From positions 31,001 to 95,000 of the forward strand of contig NZ_QDFY01000007.1 of assembly GCF_003347635.1 (NCBI RefSeq): 64,000 bases of DNA. Direction: 5' to 3'. This stretch comes from Sphingosinicella terrae. GTDB taxonomy: Bacteria; Pseudomonadota; Alphaproteobacteria; Sphingomonadales; Sphingomonadaceae. Every line of letters begins with the position of its first letter. Position 1 is the stretch's first letter. This document shows, piece after piece, positions 11,143-19,743 of the stretch. A model generated the notes under the pieces. It saw only the letters and a list, made by a program, of their open reading frames with translations, ran no database searches and was not told the origin of the DNA. The position numbers were made by a program, and so were the translations under genes.

Positions 11143-11799
11143 GTGACGGTCCGGCTGATCGACCTCAGCCACGTGATCGAGCACGGCATGGCCACCTATA
11201 AGGGGCTGCCGGGGCCGCATATCTGCGACTATTGGACGCGCGAGCATTCGGCCGGCTTCTACGAGGACGGGTCAACGTTCCAGATCGGCCGGATCGACCT
11301 GGTCGCCAATACCGGCACCTATGTGGACGCGCCCTTCCATCGCTATGCCGACGGGGCGGACCTGGCGGCCCTTCCGCTCGAATCGCTGGTGGGCCTGCCG
11401 GGGCTGGTCGTGCGTCACAGCGGGCCTGAGATCGACGTCCTCGCCTTCGAGGGGCTCGACGTCGCCGGCAAGGCGGTGCTGGTCCATACCGGCTGGGACC
11501 GGCACTGGCGCAGCGACGCCTATTTCGAAGGCCATCCGTTCCTGACCGCGGCCGCGGCGCAGGCGCTGGTCGAGCGCGGCGCCAGGCTGGTCGGCATAGA
11601 CAGCCACAATATCGACGACACGCGCCGGCGGACGCGCCCGGTCCACTCGATCCTGCTCGGCGCCGGAATCCTCATCTGCGAGCATATGACCAATCTCGCG
11701 GCGCTGCCGGCTTCGGGCTTCCTGTTCACCGCCTCGCCGCCGAGGATCGCGGGCATGGGCACCTTTCCGGTGCGCGCCTTCGCCGCCGTCCCGGCCTGA
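11143..11799 (+). CDS. Cyclase-family (kynurenine formamidase-like) hydrolase
   Basis: A GTG start preceded by a GGAGGAAGAGG stretch gives 218 residues. The Cyclase_dom (PF04199) signature is present as NTGTYVDAPFHRY (about residues 53-65), a variant of HxGTHxDxPxH whose first His is replaced by Asn, with the later metal-site motif GIDSHNIDD. Family members hydrolyse N-formylkynurenine or carbizole-type amides with a divalent metal. No tryptophan-catabolism genes are near, so the substrate is open. It directly follows acnA and may be co-transcribed. Confidence 0.8.
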   Translation: MTVRLIDLSHVIEHGMATYKGLPGPHICDYWTREHSAGFYEDGSTFQIGRIDLVANTGTYVDAPFHRYADGADLAALPLESLVGLPGLVVRHSGPEIDVLAFEGLDVAGKAVLVHTGWDRHWRSDAYFEGHPFLTAAAAQALVERGARLVGIDSHNIDDTRRRTRPVHSILLGAGILICEHMTNLAALPASGFLFTASPPRIAGMGTFPVRAFAAVPA

Positions 11800-11800
11800 T

Positions 11801-12940
11801 TCAGGCGCGCCGGCGCCGGAACGGGTAGAGGAACTGGGCGAGATAGCCCGACGGCACCGCCTCCGGCACGCCATAGGCTTCGGGCCAGCGCCCCGGCGGC
11901 AGATGGTAGGTGCCGAACAGGCGGTCGAGCAGCGGGAAATGGATGGCGAAATTCTTGTCCACCGCCTCCGCTTCCAGGCCGTGATGCCAATGATGGAAGC
12001 GCGGCGTGGCAATGATCGTCCCCAGCCGGTCGAAATTGCCGCGGACATTGGCGTGGAGCAGCGAGGAGTAGACGTAGACGATGCCCACATAGATCTGCAG
12101 GGCCACCGGCGAGAAGCCGAGGGTGATCATCGGGACCGCCGTCAACCCGCGCAGCAGCCCGATCTCGATGAAGTGCATGCGCGACCCGGCCAGCCAGTCC
12201 ATTGACTTGGCGCTGTGATGGACCGCGTGGAATCCCCACAGGAAGGGGAAGCGGTGGAAGGCGCGGTGGATCCAATATTGGGCGAGATCGCTCAGCACCA
12301 TCACCTCGATCACCTGGAGCGCCAGCGGCTGGCCGGCGACCGCGGCCCGGGCCAAAGCGAAGCCGCTGGTCTGATCGAGGATGAAGGTCGAGGGCGCGAA
12401 GGTGAGGAAGGTGATCGCCTGGACCAGCATCGAGCTCACCAGGAAGTAGAACAGGTCCTCGCGCCACTCGACCCGGAACAGCCTTTGCTCCTCGCGATGC
12501 GGCGCCACGCGCTCGAGCGGGGCGAACATCAGCCCGGTCAGGACCATGTTGAGCACGAAGAAATCGAGGCCGAAGAAGATGCCCCAGCTCTCCACTTCCC
12601 GGGCGGTGGCGTTCGACCCGCCGAGCAAGGCGGCGCCGAGCGCGAAGGCGAGCGCAGTGAAGCCGAGCGCCTTGCGCCGCCGCAGCAACAGGCTGACGAT
12701 GGCCAGCGCATAGGCGCCCAGGATGAAGGCATGGACGACGGGCCGGAAGGCGGGACTCTCCCGCAGGGATTCGAGCTCCGGGCTGCCCAGCCAATCCGGA
12801 TAGCGCAGCACCAGCACCATGCCGAGGCCGGACAGAGCGAGGACGAGGCCGAAGAAGCCGGCATACCAGCCGCTGCCGAAGCGCCGCAGCGCTACCGGGG
12901 CCTCCAGCTCACGAAGCAGCGAGTCGCTCGGTCCTGCCAT
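11801..12940 (-). CDS. Sterol desaturase / fatty acid hydroxylase family membrane protein
   Basis: The ATG at 12940, with GGGGAAGGG upstream, gives 379 residues. The N-terminal third has several hydrophobic helices (GFFGLVLALSGLGMVLVL, VVHAFILGAYALAIVSLLL). The C-terminal half is the hydroxylase domain with all three histidine boxes: HRAFH, HAVHH and HHWHH, which bind the di-iron centre. The family hydroxylates or desaturates lipids such as sterols, carotenoids or sphingolipid precursors, in the inner membrane. The substrate cannot be read from the sequence. It converges on the cyclase gene with a 1-bp gap. Confidence 0.87.
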   Translation of the reverse strand: MAGPSDSLLRELEAPVALRRFGSGWYAGFFGLVLALSGLGMVLVLRYPDWLGSPELESLRESPAFRPVVHAFILGAYALAIVSLLLRRRKALGFTALAFALGAALLGGSNATAREVESWGIFFGLDFFVLNMVLTGLMFAPLERVAPHREEQRLFRVEWREDLFYFLVSSMLVQAITFLTFAPSTFILDQTSGFALARAAVAGQPLALQVIEVMVLSDLAQYWIHRAFHRFPFLWGFHAVHHSAKSMDWLAGSRMHFIEIGLLRGLTAVPMITLGFSPVALQIYVGIVYVYSSLLHANVRGNFDRLGTIIATPRFHHWHHGLEAEAVDKNFAIHFPLLDRLFGTYHLPPGRWPEAYGVPEAVPSGYLAQFLYPFRRRRA

Positions 12941-13102
12941 GCACCCTTCCCCCGGCAATCCTGCCCGAAGCTATGACGGAAGCGAGGAGATGACAATCGG
13001 CCGCCTGCGCGGGCGGCGAGAAGCTGAACGGCGGCCGACTCGTTCATTCAGTGCTGCGCCAGTTTCGGGGGCGTAACCATTGAGAATCGAAGGAGACCGC
13101 TT

Positions 13103-13666
13103 ATGCTCCGTCCCATTCTCTTCCTGTCGATCGCCGTCGCTTCCGCTCAGGTCGAGGCGGCCGCACCGGTCAATCCGCAGATCGACTATGCGACCTTTCG
13201 GCACCTCACCGCCGAGGTCGAGCCCTACCGCCAGGAACGGCTGATCGACTGGGAAGCGTTCGTGGTCGCCGCCGGCGAGCCCGGCGTGCTGATCCTCGAT
13301 GCGCGGTCCGAGCGCCAATTCGCTGCGGGCCATATCGACGGCGCCGTCAACCTGCCGCTGCCCGAGTTCAGCGTCGAACGGCTGGCCGAGGTGATAGGCG
13401 AGGTGAACCGGCCGATCCTGATCTACTGCAACAACAATTTCGACGACGATCGGCCGCCGGTGATGCTGAAGTCCGGGCCGGTCGCGCTCAACATCCCGAC
13501 CTTCATCCATCTCTACGCTTACGGCTATCGCAACATCCGCGAGCTCGGCGAGGTGGTCGATCTCGATGACCCGCGCATTCCCTGGGTGACCGATACCGGC
13601 GGCTCCCGGCCGTCGCGGGCGGACCGCCCCGAGCCTGCCGCCGCGCGCGGCGCTCGCAACCGCTGA
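13103..13666 (+). CDS. Exported rhodanese-like protein (first of a tandem pair)
   Basis: A 187-residue protein with a signal peptide (about 20 residues, ending VEAA) and one rhodanese domain: VLILDARSERQFAAGHIDGA, then the active-site region ILIYCNNNF with Cys109. Rhodaneses move sulfane sulfur through this cysteine. Here the loop after Cys is Asn-rich (CNNNFDDD), unlike the CRxGxR loop of sulfurtransferases or Cdc25-like proteins. A GAAGGAGA ribosome-binding site precedes the ATG. The homologous next gene starts 12 bp after the stop, so the two form an operon. Likely periplasmic. Confidence 0.8.
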   Translation: MLRPILFLSIAVASAQVEAAAPVNPQIDYATFRHLTAEVEPYRQERLIDWEAFVVAAGEPGVLILDARSERQFAAGHIDGAVNLPLPEFSVERLAEVIGEVNRPILIYCNNNFDDDRPPVMLKSGPVALNIPTFIHLYAYGYRNIRELGEVVDLDDPRIPWVTDTGGSRPSRADRPEPAAARGARNR

Positions 13667-13678
13667 GGGAGAAAGACG

Positions 13679-14197
13679 ATGCGATTGTTCGCCCTCGCGC
13701 TGATCGTCGGCGTGACGGGCGTCGCGTCCGCGGCGCCGCCGACGAACCCGCAAATCGATTATCCGGGCTTTCGCCGGCTCGCCGCCGATGTCGAGAGCCT
13801 GCGGGCGCAGCGGCTGATCCGGTGGGACGAATTCACCGCGGCCGCTGCCGATCCCGACGTCCTCATCCTCGATGCGCGTTCCGCCGAATCCTTCGCCGCC
13901 GGCCATATCGACGGCGCCGTCAACCTGCCGCTGCCCGACTTCACGGCGGAGAGCCTGGCGCGCGTCGTCGGCCGGCGCGATCGGCCCATCCTGATCTACT
14001 GCAACAACAATTTCCGCAACGACGTGGCGCCGGTCCGGGTCAAGGCGCTCCAGCTCGCGCTCAACATCCAGACCTTCATCAATCTCGTCGGCTACGGCTA
14101 TGCGAACGTCAGCGAACTCGGCGAGGTGGTGGACTTCGACGATCCGCGAATTCCGTGGGTCAGGGACGATCGAGAGCCCCGGCGCAGCGCCGGCTGA
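13679..14197 (+). CDS. Exported rhodanese-like protein (second of a tandem pair)
   Basis: A 172-residue duplicate of the preceding gene. It keeps the signal peptide (ending VASAAPP), the NPQIDYxxFRxL start, LILDARSAESFAAGHIDGA, and the catalytic segment ILIYCNNNF with Cys108. The C-terminal INLVGYGYANVSELGEVVDF matches the first copy. The long identical blocks (HIDGAVNLPLP, YCNNNF, DDPRIPWV) point to a fairly recent duplication. The retained cysteines in both suggest both are functional. AGGGAGAAAG forms the ribosome-binding site. Confidence 0.8.
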   Translation: MRLFALALIVGVTGVASAAPPTNPQIDYPGFRRLAADVESLRAQRLIRWDEFTAAAADPDVLILDARSAESFAAGHIDGAVNLPLPDFTAESLARVVGRRDRPILIYCNNNFRNDVAPVRVKALQLALNIQTFINLVGYGYANVSELGEVVDFDDPRIPWVRDDREPRRSAG

Positions 14198-14207
14198 TAG
14201 TCGGAAT

Positions 14208-14936
14208 CTAATCGGCCGGAGACAGCGCCGCGGCCAGCCAGTCCGGAACGATGGCGCCGTCGAGATCGTCCACCCGCCGGTGCTCCACGGCGAGGCCGAG
14301 CTCGGGATAGTGGATCCGGGTGCGCGGCCCCGGCCCATCGGTCGGAACGACGACGAGCCGGCGATTGACCTTCTGGCGATAGTTCATGCGGGCGGTATTT
14401 TCCTGCCCGACATAGCAGCCCTTGGCGAAGCTGACGCCGTTCAGCTCGGCGGCATTGCATTCCAGCCAGAGCGTCTTGTCCTGTCCGAGCTCGGCCAGTC
14501 CCTCGGCGACGCCGAGCCCCAGCCGGTGCCTGAGCCACTCCGCTTCCGCGCCTGCCCCGCCCGAAGGCGGTGCAAGCCAGCGGCGGCCGAGCGCCGGCAG
14601 CCGCGGGTCGGCGGGACCGTCGCCGTCGAGTGCCCATTGGACCTCCAGCGCCGGCTCGGCGGCGATCGCGATCGGCCGGCGCAGCCGGTAGAGGCTGAGG
14701 CGCCTCGCCAGGGCCTCGGCCGCGGCCGCCTCGCAATCGACGAGGATGTCGTCGCCGTCGCTCCACAGGATGAAGTCGAACAAGGCCTTTCCCTGCGGCG
14801 ACAGCAGCCCAGCCCAGATCGGCCGGTCGGGCGCCAGGACGGCGACGTCGTTGGTGACCAGGCCCTGGAGGAAGCCGGGGACATCCTCCCCGGAAAGTCG
14901 GATGAGGGCGCGGTCGACAAGGGTGGTGGCGGGCAT
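14208..14936 (-). CDS. ygfZ: YgfZ/GcvT-family folate-binding protein
   Basis: A 242-residue protein with the hallmark motif KGCYVGQE in the second half, preceded by GLAELGQDKTLWLE. YgfZ (IBA57 family) is a tetrahydrofolate-dependent factor in assembly or repair of certain Fe-S enzymes. It diverges from pyrC, whose start lies 39 bp away, a frequent alphaproteobacterial arrangement as far as I recall. The N-terminal LSGEDVPGFLQGLVTND is also typical. The product is cytoplasmic. Confidence 0.9.
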   Translation of the reverse strand: MPATTLVDRALIRLSGEDVPGFLQGLVTNDVAVLAPDRPIWAGLLSPQGKALFDFILWSDGDDILVDCEAAAAEALARRLSLYRLRRPIAIAAEPALEVQWALDGDGPADPRLPALGRRWLAPPSGGAGAEAEWLRHRLGLGVAEGLAELGQDKTLWLECNAAELNGVSFAKGCYVGQENTARMNYRQKVNRRLVVVPTDGPGPRTRIHYPELGLAVEHRRVDDLDGAIVPDWLAAALSPAD

Positions 14937-14975
14937 GGGGTTCAGTTAGGAGCCGCGCGGGACAAAGGGAAGGAC

Positions 14976-16022
14976 ATGGGCGAAGCGACGCGGATCGAGA
15001 TCAGGCGGCCCGACGACTGGCACGTCCATCTGCGCGACGGCGAAATGCTGCGCGCGGTGGCATCCTACACGGCGCGCCAGTTCGCGCGGGCGATCGTCAT
15101 GCCGAACCTGGTACCGCCGGTGACGACCGCCGGGGCCGCCGAAGCCTATCGGCAGCGGGTCCTCGACGCCCTGCCGGAGGGAAGCGGCTTCGTGCCGCTG
15201 ATGACCTGCTACCTCACCGATCATGCCGATCCCGACGAGCTCGCGCGCGGCCACGAAGCCGGCCTGTTCACCGCCGCCAAGCTCTACCCGGCGCACGCCA
15301 CCACCAATTCCGCCTTCGGCGTCACCGATCTCGCCACGATCCGGCCGGCGCTCGAGCGGATGCAGCGCATCGGCATGCCCCTCCTCGTCCACGGCGAGGT
15401 CACCGATCGCGACATCGACATCTTCGACCGCGAGGCGGTCTATATCGACCGCATCCTCACCGGGCTGGTGCGGGACTTTCCGGAGCTCCGGATCGTGCTG
15501 GAACATATCACCACGGCCGAGGCGGCGGCGTTCGTGGAGAGCGCAGGGCCGACGGTCGCCGCCACCGTGACGCCGCATCACATGGCGCTCAACCGCAACG
15601 CCCTGTTCGAGGGAGGCCTGCGGCCGCACGCTTATTGCCTGCCGGTGGTCAAACGCGAGCGGCATCGCCAGGCCGTCCGCAAGGCGGCGGTGTCGGGCTC
15701 GGCCAAGTTCTTCCTCGGCACCGACAGCGCCCCCCATGCGGTCGAGCGCAAGGAGGCGGATTGCGGCTGCGCCGGCATCTTCAACGCACCCTACGCGATC
15801 GAAAGCTATGCAACCGCCTTCGAGGAGGAGGGAGCGCTCGACCGGCTCGAGGCCTTCGCGTCCGAGAACGGACCGCTCTTCTACGGCCTTCCGCGCAACG
15901 AGGAGCGGATCGTGCTGGAGCGGGTGCCGATCGAGGTCGAGACGAGCCTGCCGGCGGCGGGATCGGCCCTGGTGCCGTTCCATGCCGGCGAGACGCTGCC
16001 CTGGCGGCTGGTGCAGGCGTAG
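14976..16022 (+). CDS. pyrC: Dihydroorotase (class II)
   Basis: The ATG at 14976 follows AAGGGAAGGAC and gives 348 residues, matching the short class II PyrC type (about 345). Motifs: DDWHVHLRDGEML with zinc-binding histidines, AAKLYPAHATTNS carrying the carboxylated lysine, VHGEVTD, VLEHITT and FFLGTDSAPH. It closes carbamoyl aspartate to dihydroorotate in pyrimidine synthesis. No other pyr gene is adjacent. The frame is open upstream, but antisense to ygfZ. Confidence 0.96.
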   Translation: MGEATRIEIRRPDDWHVHLRDGEMLRAVASYTARQFARAIVMPNLVPPVTTAGAAEAYRQRVLDALPEGSGFVPLMTCYLTDHADPDELARGHEAGLFTAAKLYPAHATTNSAFGVTDLATIRPALERMQRIGMPLLVHGEVTDRDIDIFDREAVYIDRILTGLVRDFPELRIVLEHITTAEAAAFVESAGPTVAATVTPHHMALNRNALFEGGLRPHAYCLPVVKRERHRQAVRKAAVSGSAKFFLGTDSAPHAVERKEADCGCAGIFNAPYAIESYATAFEEEGALDRLEAFASENGPLFYGLPRNEERIVLERVPIEVETSLPAAGSALVPFHAGETLPWRLVQA

Positions 16023-16050
16023 GCGCCGGCCACGGGAACGCGAATCGTGG

Positions 16051-16071
16051 ATCCCGGATCAAGTCCGGGAT
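16051..16071. repeat. REP-like palindrome
   Basis: The inverted repeat ATCCCGGA-TCAAG-TCCGGGAT lies between pyrC and the DUF1134 gene. Palindromes of this kind, ending TCCGGGATGAC, are widespread intergenic repeats in sphingomonads and related alphaproteobacteria from general knowledge. I saw only this copy in the window. It could also help terminate the convergent transcripts. Confidence 0.55.
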
Positions 16072-16089
16072 GACCGACTTACAGGTCGG

Positions 16090-16854
16090 TCAGAACGGAA
16101 CCCAGCGGTTGCGCTCGGAAAAGCGCATGTAGCCGGCATTGACGCCGAGCCGAAGGCCGACGCCGAGCCGGATCGGGATCAGCACGACGTCGCCGCGCCG
16201 CAGATATTGGGCGGTGAAGCCGCCGACGAAATAGGCATTGCCCTCCGCGCCCGGATAGCGGCGGAACAGTTCCTGGCTGTCATGGAGATTGTAGACGAGG
16301 ACGAACACCTTGTTGGCATCGGCGCCGACGTCGAAGCCGAGCGAAGGCCCGGTCCAGTAGACGACGCGATCACCTTCGATCTGGTGGCGCATCGTGCCCG
16401 ATCCGTAGCGGACCCCGAAGACGAGCGCGCCGCCGGCCTCCTGGCCCGAAATATAGGCGGTGGGCTCGCCCTGGTCGCGCAGGATGTTCTCGAGGATGCC
16501 GCCAAGGCCCTCGGCGCCGCGGCCGAACAGGTCCTCGGCGGCCGTGAACACGTCCTCGCGCGGGATCGTGGACCCCGGCGCGGCCTGCACGGTCTGCGTC
16601 GGCTGGCTATAGGATTCGGCCGGCACCGTCTCGTTCGCCTGCGGTTCCGGGATCGTCCATTCCGGCTCCGAGGAAGGCGCCGGATCGCCCTGCCAATCCT
16701 GATAGGCGTCGTCGCTCGTCTCCGTCGCCGGCTCCTGGCCATAGCCCGATTGTTCGTAGGCGTCGTTGGGATCGACGGTCTGGACCTGGGCCAGTGCCGG
16801 CGCCGCCAGCGCGAGCGCGGCGACCGCTGCGAAATTCGCGAATGATTTCAACAT
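16090..16854 (-). CDS. DUF1134-family exported protein (EipA-like)
   Basis: The ATG at 16854 has GGGGAA upstream and starts a signal peptide (LKSFANFAAVAALALAAPALAQ), giving 254 residues. After an acidic, Pro/Glu-rich linker (about 25-85) comes the DUF1134 domain: GGILENILRDQGEPTAYISG, VFGVRYGSG, GPSLGFDVGADANKVFVLVYN and the C-terminal IRLGVGLRLGVNAGYMRFS. EipA of Brucella, of this family, is a periplasmic beta-barrel-like protein needed for envelope integrity. A similar role is inferred here. Confidence 0.88.
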   Translation of the reverse strand: MLKSFANFAAVAALALAAPALAQVQTVDPNDAYEQSGYGQEPATETSDDAYQDWQGDPAPSSEPEWTIPEPQANETVPAESYSQPTQTVQAAPGSTIPREDVFTAAEDLFGRGAEGLGGILENILRDQGEPTAYISGQEAGGALVFGVRYGSGTMRHQIEGDRVVYWTGPSLGFDVGADANKVFVLVYNLHDSQELFRRYPGAEGNAYFVGGFTAQYLRRGDVVLIPIRLGVGLRLGVNAGYMRFSERNRWVPF

Positions 16855-17117
16855 GACAATTCCCCACACGCTCGGACGGGATCATATCCCATCCGGCGCT
16901 TTCGCTTCAATGAACGGGCGGCGACACGAGTCGATCGTGCGCCGGGCCGAGCCGGGCAGCGTGCCGATCGGAAGCTGGCGATCCGCCACGGCAGGTAACC
17001 GTTAACCACATTATAGAGGCCGGAAGCGGTGACCGGCGCGGACATGACGGAAGAATATCCCCGACGGCTCCACCCCATGAGCGAGGAGCCGGTCGGCGCG
17101 TCATCCAGGCTGAAAGC

Positions 17118-17210
17118 TGGCGGAGACGGAGGGATTCGAACCCTCGGTAGGAGTAATCCCCCTACGGCGGTTTAGCAAACCGCTGGTTTCAGCCACTCAC
17201 CCACGTCTCC
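17118..17210 (-). tRNA. tRNA-Ser (anticodon GCU)
   Basis: On the minus strand the acceptor stem GGAGACG pairs with CGTCTCC, followed by discriminator G and an encoded CCA. The D-arm (GTGAGTGGCTGAAA), anticodon loop TTGCTAA with anticodon GCT, long variable arm (TAGGGGGATTACTCCTA) and T-loop GGTTCGAATCC are all present. The long variable arm marks class II tRNA-Ser reading AGC/AGU. serS is divergently transcribed next to it. Confidence 0.97.
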
Positions 17211-17231
17211 GGAGGGCCCCAAGGCTCACGG

Positions 17232-17260
17232 CCTATATAGGCGGGATTTCAAAGGTTCAA
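17232..17260 (-). promoter_or_regulatory. Promoter of tRNA-Ser
   Basis: On the minus strand TTGAAC (17260-17255) and TATAGG (17237-17232) are separated by exactly 17 bp, ending 22 bp before the tRNA 5' end. Sequence and spacing fit a sigma-70-type promoter. Confidence 0.6.
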
Positions 17261-17360
17261 CTGGAGCCTGCGGGTAAAATGCCGAAGCACGGCCGACAGC
17301 GGGAAGGGCGCCTGCAGGAAGGCTTTGGCAAGGCCCGCCGCGGTTGCTAGGCGTCGGTTC

Positions 17361-18623
17361 ATGCTGAGCCTGCCCTTCATCCGCGAGAACGCCGACACCG
17401 TCCGCCGCGCCATATCCGAGAAGGGCGTCGCGCTCGATCTCGACGCCCTGCTCGCGCTCGATGCCGAGGTCCGCGAGATCAAGACGCGGACAGACGAGCT
17501 GCGGCGCCAGCGCAATGCGATCAGCGACGGCTTCAAGAGCGCCACGGCGGAAGAGCGCCCGGCGCTGGGCCAGAAGGCGAAGGCGATCGGCGCCGAGATC
17601 AATGCGAGCGATGCCGCGCTGGGCGAGAAGCAGGCCGCGCTCGACGCCCTGCTCCTTCGCGTGCCCAACATTCCCTGGGAGGGGGCGCCGGTCGGGCCGG
17701 ACGAGAGCGCCAATGTCGTCGTCCGTCAGGAAGGGACGGTGCCGACCTTCGATTTCGAGCCGCTCGACCATGTCGCTCTGATCGAGCGCAACGACTGGGC
17801 CGATCTCGGCCGCATCACCCAGGTGTCCGGATCGCGCACTTATTGTCTCAAGGGCAGGCTCGCCCTGCTCGAGCAGGCGCTGATGCTGTGGGCGCAAAGG
17901 CGCCTCGCCGACGACGGCTTCACGCTGATGACGGTGCCGGCGCTGGCGCGGCCGCAGGCGTTCGTCGCCACCGGCCATTTTCCGGGGCACGAGGAAGAAG
18001 CCTATCACATGCCCGCCGACGATCTCTATCTCGCCGGCACGGGCGAGATCGCGCTGACCAGCCTCCATTCCGGGGAGATCGTCGAGGCGGAGACGCTGCC
18101 CATCCTCTATGCCGGCTATTCGCCCTGCTTCCGACGGGAGGCGGGCAGCGCCGGCCGCGACGTGCGCGGGCTGCTGCGGGTCCACCAATTCTACAAGCTC
18201 GAGCAATATGTGATCTGCCGCGACGATCCCGCGGAGAGCGCGCGCTGGCACGCCCGCCTGCTCGCCAATGCGGAGGCCATGCTCGAGGCGCTGGAGATAC
18301 CCTATCAGGTGATCGAGGCGTCGACCGGCGACATGGGCAACGGCAAGTTCCGGATGAACGACATCGAGAGCTGGGTGCCGTCGCTCGGCAAGTATCGCGA
18401 GACGCACAGCTGCTCGACCCTGCACGACTGGCAGGCGCGGCGGGCTAATCTCAGGTGGCGCGACGAGGAGCGCAAGGTCCGCTTCGCCCACACGCTCAAC
18501 AATACGGCGCTGGCCAGTCCGCGCATCCTCGTTCCGCTGCTCGAGAACCATCAGACCGCGGACGGCCGCGTCCTGCTGCCCGAGCCGCTGCGCGAGCTGA
18601 TGGGCGGTGGCGAGTATCTCTGA
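17361..18623 (+). CDS. serS: Seryl-tRNA synthetase
   Basis: The start at 17361 gives 420 residues, the family's usual length. The N-terminal coiled-coil arm (about residues 25-105, KTRTDELRRQRNAISDG) is followed by the class II core: motif 2 FRREAGSAGRDVRGLLRVHQ and motif 3 near NTALASPRILVPLLE. It charges tRNA-Ser with serine. The tRNA-Ser(GCU) gene is divergent and 150 bp away. The ATG at 17361 is preceded only by a weak GGCGTCGG. The next gene may overlap its 3' end. Confidence 0.96.
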   Translation: MLSLPFIRENADTVRRAISEKGVALDLDALLALDAEVREIKTRTDELRRQRNAISDGFKSATAEERPALGQKAKAIGAEINASDAALGEKQAALDALLLRVPNIPWEGAPVGPDESANVVVRQEGTVPTFDFEPLDHVALIERNDWADLGRITQVSGSRTYCLKGRLALLEQALMLWAQRRLADDGFTLMTVPALARPQAFVATGHFPGHEEEAYHMPADDLYLAGTGEIALTSLHSGEIVEAETLPILYAGYSPCFRREAGSAGRDVRGLLRVHQFYKLEQYVICRDDPAESARWHARLLANAEAMLEALEIPYQVIEASTGDMGNGKFRMNDIESWVPSLGKYRETHSCSTLHDWQARRANLRWRDEERKVRFAHTLNNTALASPRILVPLLENHQTADGRVLLPEPLRELMGGGEYL

Positions 18624-19317
18624 CGCCGCGGACCATCGGCGTCCCCCCGCGTGGATGCTGATCCGCGAGGGGATCGCCCTGCTGTCCCGCTTCCATCGCA
18701 GCTTCGGCCGGCTGGAGGCGCGCGGCCCCGCCGATGGCGAGCCGCTGATGGTGATCCCAGGCTTCCTCGCCACCGACCGCACGACCTTGGGCCTTCAGCG
18801 GGCGCTCGCCGCGGCCGGCTATCGCGTCGCCGGCTGGGGTCTCGGCCTCAACCGCGGCGTCCGCGAAGACACGCTCGACCGCATCGCGGAGCGTCTCGAA
18901 CGGTTCGGGCGCGGACGGCCCGTCATCCTGGTCGGATGGAGCCTGGGCGGCGTCTATGCGCGCGAGGCCGCCAAGCGGCGGCCGGATCTCGTCGCCGGAG
19001 TGGTGACCCTCGGCTCGCCCTTCTCCGGCGACCGCCGCCGCAACAATGCCTGGCGGCTCTACGAGCTGGTCGCGGGACACCCGGTCGACGCCCCGCCGGT
19101 CGAGACGGTGCTGGAGGAGAAGCCGCCGGTGCCGACCCTGGCCCTTTGGTCGCGGCGGGACGGAGTCGTCTGCGCCGCCTCGGCCCGCGGCGCGCCCGGC
19201 GAGCGGGATCATGCGGTCGAGCTCAGCTGCACCCATATGGGCTTCGCGGTCAGCCGCTCGGCCTATCCGCCGATCGTCGAGGCGATCCGGGCTTTCAAGG
19301 TGACGTCACGACCCTGA
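18607..19317 (+). CDS. Alpha/beta-hydrolase-fold protein
   Basis: A 236-residue protein with a hydrolase core: PLMVIPGFLATDRTT (oxyanion strand), nucleophile elbow GWSLGG, VVTLGSPFSGD and a final CTHMGF histidine. The GTG at 18607 would overlap serS by 17 bp; the ATG at 18655 is the alternative start, giving 220 residues. There is no signal peptide. The GSPFSGDRRRNNAWRLYE segment resembles lipase/PGAP1-like members of the fold, but the substrate is unknown. Confidence 0.8.
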   Translation: MASISDAADHRRPPAWMLIREGIALLSRFHRSFGRLEARGPADGEPLMVIPGFLATDRTTLGLQRALAAAGYRVAGWGLGLNRGVREDTLDRIAERLERFGRGRPVILVGWSLGGVYAREAAKRRPDLVAGVVTLGSPFSGDRRRNNAWRLYELVAGHPVDAPPVETVLEEKPPVPTLALWSRRDGVVCAASARGAPGERDHAVELSCTHMGFAVSRSAYPPIVEAIRAFKVTSRP

Positions 19318-19350
19318 CTTGGACGGGATCCTGACGAGTGGCGCGCCGGC

Positions 19351-19743
19351 TCAGGCCATGAACGAGGCCGCGAGCGCCGGCGGCACCCGGATCGGCCGGC
19401 CGGTGGCGCGATCGATGATCGCCCAGGTGGTTTTTGCGCGGACGCGGGGCTTGCCGTCCTCGCCGACGAACTCGACATGGCGGTCGAAGCGGGCGCCCCT
19501 TGGCGGATCGGGAACCCAGGTACGGCCGACCACCGTCTCCCCGGGCCCCACGGCGCGCAGATAGTCGATCTCGTGCCGGATCACGACCCAGACATAGGCA
19601 TCGACGTCGGCCGGATCGGCGAGCGCGCGCCAATGCGCGACCGCCACCTCCTGGATCCAGCGGACCCAGGCGGCATTGTTGACATGGCCGAGCTCGTCAA
19701 TGTCCTCCGCCGAGGCGGTGATCCTCGTCTCGAACCTCTTCAT
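19351..19743 (-). CDS. Hotdog-fold acyl-CoA thioesterase
   Basis: A 130-residue 4HBT-family protein. The start MKRFETRITASAEDIDELGHVNNAAWVRWI holds the conserved D-x-x-GHVNN-x-x-x motif of 4-hydroxybenzoyl-CoA thioesterase-like and FadM-type enzymes, which hydrolyse acyl-CoA. Its ATG overlaps the stop of the upstream HExxH peptidase as ATGA, so it is the last gene of a coupled three-gene operon. Confidence 0.88.
   Translation of the reverse strand: MKRFETRITASAEDIDELGHVNNAAWVRWIQEVAVAHWRALADPADVDAYVWVVIRHEIDYLRAVGPGETVVGRTWVPDPPRGARFDRHVEFVGEDGKPRVRAKTTWAIIDRATGRPIRVPPALAASFMA

Noticed and set aside
16051..16071. Palindrome after pyrC considered as an intrinsic terminator
   Set aside because: There is no U-tract and the sequence is a typical dispersed intergenic palindrome.
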